From NCBI GenBank assembly GCA_000320545.1, contig ADNK01003413.1:1-58465 (forward strand): 58,465 nucleotides of DNA, read 5' to 3'. Position numbers and translations under genes: made by a program. How positions within the stretch are numbered: the stretch's first letter is position 1; the number at the start of each line of letters is the position of its first letter. Shown one piece after another: positions 57,620 to 58,465 of this stretch. The DNA comes from Bigelowiella natans CCMP2755. Its lineage: Eukaryota; Cercozoa; Chlorarachniophyceae. The notes beneath the pieces were generated by a model. It worked only from the letters and a program-made list of their open reading frames with translations, was not told the origin of the DNA and ran no database searches.

Positions 57620-58417
57620 ATGAGCGACCGAACATGTGCCTCTGAATCAAGGCGCTGGAGTCCCTCGCTTGTTCGACAGCTGTTGCTGGCCGCGATCTTC
57701 ATTGCTGCCCTAACCACTGCCACCCAAAGACACCTAGCCCTCACTTTGAACAGACATATCGCCAGGATACCCAGCAACCCAAGAATCCTCGCCCGACTTC
57801 GAAGTAGATGTGGAGGAGGACGTGTGATGGCGAACCAACACCCCAGTAGGAGCTCAAGAGGTACCGAGATGGTCGTATTTATGCTGCTTTCGCTGTCAGA
57901 TCGATGCATATCTACCCGTGTGCTCGAAGAGTCTTTGCCATTGATTTCTTAAATCCACAGGCCATGCCAAGGGAGGAGTCCACAACAACTTAGTCTGGGG
58001 TAGTGGTGATGGCGGTAGAGAGCTTAAGAAGTTGCTGTCATTCTCCTCGTCCTCCCCTTCGCTCGATGGGGCCCGACAGTGCGTCGAGCCGTCGAGATCC
58101 TCGGAACATCAAAGACCCCTCTCCGGGACGATAGATAAGAGAAAGCAGGCTAAGAACGAGTATGGCAGGAATGACTTCGAATCACCAGAAGAGCTGGAGG
58201 AGTTCCTCCGCGGTCGTGGGTTTGATCTTCGTCTCTGGGGCAAGGTAGTACATGTGTCGTCTGCGTAGAAGCCGCAGCTTCTGCCTCGCCGCCCGCACTT
58301 TCTGTTCTTATTTGACCGCCGCACTATTTCTTCTCGTCATTGGTAGGGTACAAGCAAAGGCGCTTTCGAGCTATGGAACGAGCTGCAGGCAAAGGAGTCG
58401 GTTTTGTTCATTTTGAG
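57620..58417 (+). CDS. Unrecognised protein with signal-anchor-like N-terminus (partial)
   Basis: Three exons in phase: 57620-57860, 57961-58244 and 58347-58417, with a GT donor after the last, so the gene continues past the window. The N-terminus has a hydrophobic segment (SLVRQLLLAAIFIAALTTA) after about 17 polar residues, then an Arg/Ser-rich region, which could be an organelle leader or a membrane anchor. Later segments are ESPEELEEFLRGRGFDLRLW and GKGTSKGAFELWNELQAKES. The LWGKG...ELWxELQxxESVL pattern reminds me of short conserved regions in some algal plastid proteins, but I cannot name a family. Confidence 0.6.
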
Positions 58418-58448
58418 GTAGCACAGACAAATCGGGAGGGGAAGGGGG

Positions 58449-58465
58449 GGGGGGGGGGGGGGGGG
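58449..58465. repeat. Poly-G run at the window edge
   Basis: A homopolymer of G that continues to the last base. It may mark an assembly break or just another low-complexity tract. Confidence 0.8.

Overview
This window is nuclear DNA of a microbial eukaryote. Most genes are split by short GT-AG introns (about 50-150 bp), neighbours alternate strand, there are no operons, and simple-sequence arrays such as (GA)n, (CA)n, (TA)n, (GAT)n and (GTA)n are everywhere. A cryptochrome/photolyase and a NUMOD3 protein with a signal-peptide leader suggest an alga, possibly one with a secondary plastid such as a cryptophyte. That last step is inference; no marker here fixes the lineage.

Layout, left to right. 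606-5114 (-): long RCC1-repeat protein with a helical C-terminal region. 6457-8574 (+): CNNM/CorC-type membrane protein. 9334-11465 (-): cryptochrome/photolyase with a basic tail and a PIP-box-like end. 13079-15394 (-): ankyrin protein built from a tandem array of 99-bp exons. 15594-17240 (+): trypsin-like serine protease. 19150-20423 (-): NUMOD3-motif protein. 20918-31157 (+): very intron-rich secreted prolyl 4-hydroxylase with ankyrin and ShKT modules. 32370-33308 (-): zinc-finger/vWA protein, copy 1. 33697-37398 (+) and 38219-45005 (-): two coiled-coil proteins. 45863-47389 (-): small WD40-type protein. 47771-49605 (+): mitochondrial AUH-type enoyl-CoA hydratase. 50689-51463 (-): Nudix hydrolase. 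51590-52429 (-): SLOG (cpYpsA) protein. 52944-53888 (+): zinc-finger/vWA copy 2. 55166-55943 (-): acetoacetate-decarboxylase-like protein with a frameshift. 57620-58417 (+): start of a gene that runs off the window.

The most unusual part is 49.6-56 kb, together with its echo at 31.5-33.6 kb. A Nudix hydrolase, a SLOG nucleotide-binding protein and an RG-rich zinc-finger/vWA protein, all with one or no intron, sit side by side. The SLOG and vWA genes are divergent and share a mirror-image 5' module containing the heat-shock-element-like palindrome GGAACATTCC. The vWA gene and its module recur, inverted, about 20 kb away with an almost identical protein. Telomere-like repeats and a pair of ~200-bp direct repeats lie in the same region.

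A second pattern covers the whole window. All six spacers between convergent genes are rich in GCTAGC/TGCATG-type palindromes, while the divergent promoter spacers look almost free of them.

Exon joins were inferred by eye from GT-AG boundaries, reading phase and family alignment patterns. The cryptochrome, ankyrin, protease, AUH and WD40 models close in frame from start to stop. The NUMOD3 3' end, both coiled-coil genes and the hydroxylase are less certain in detail.
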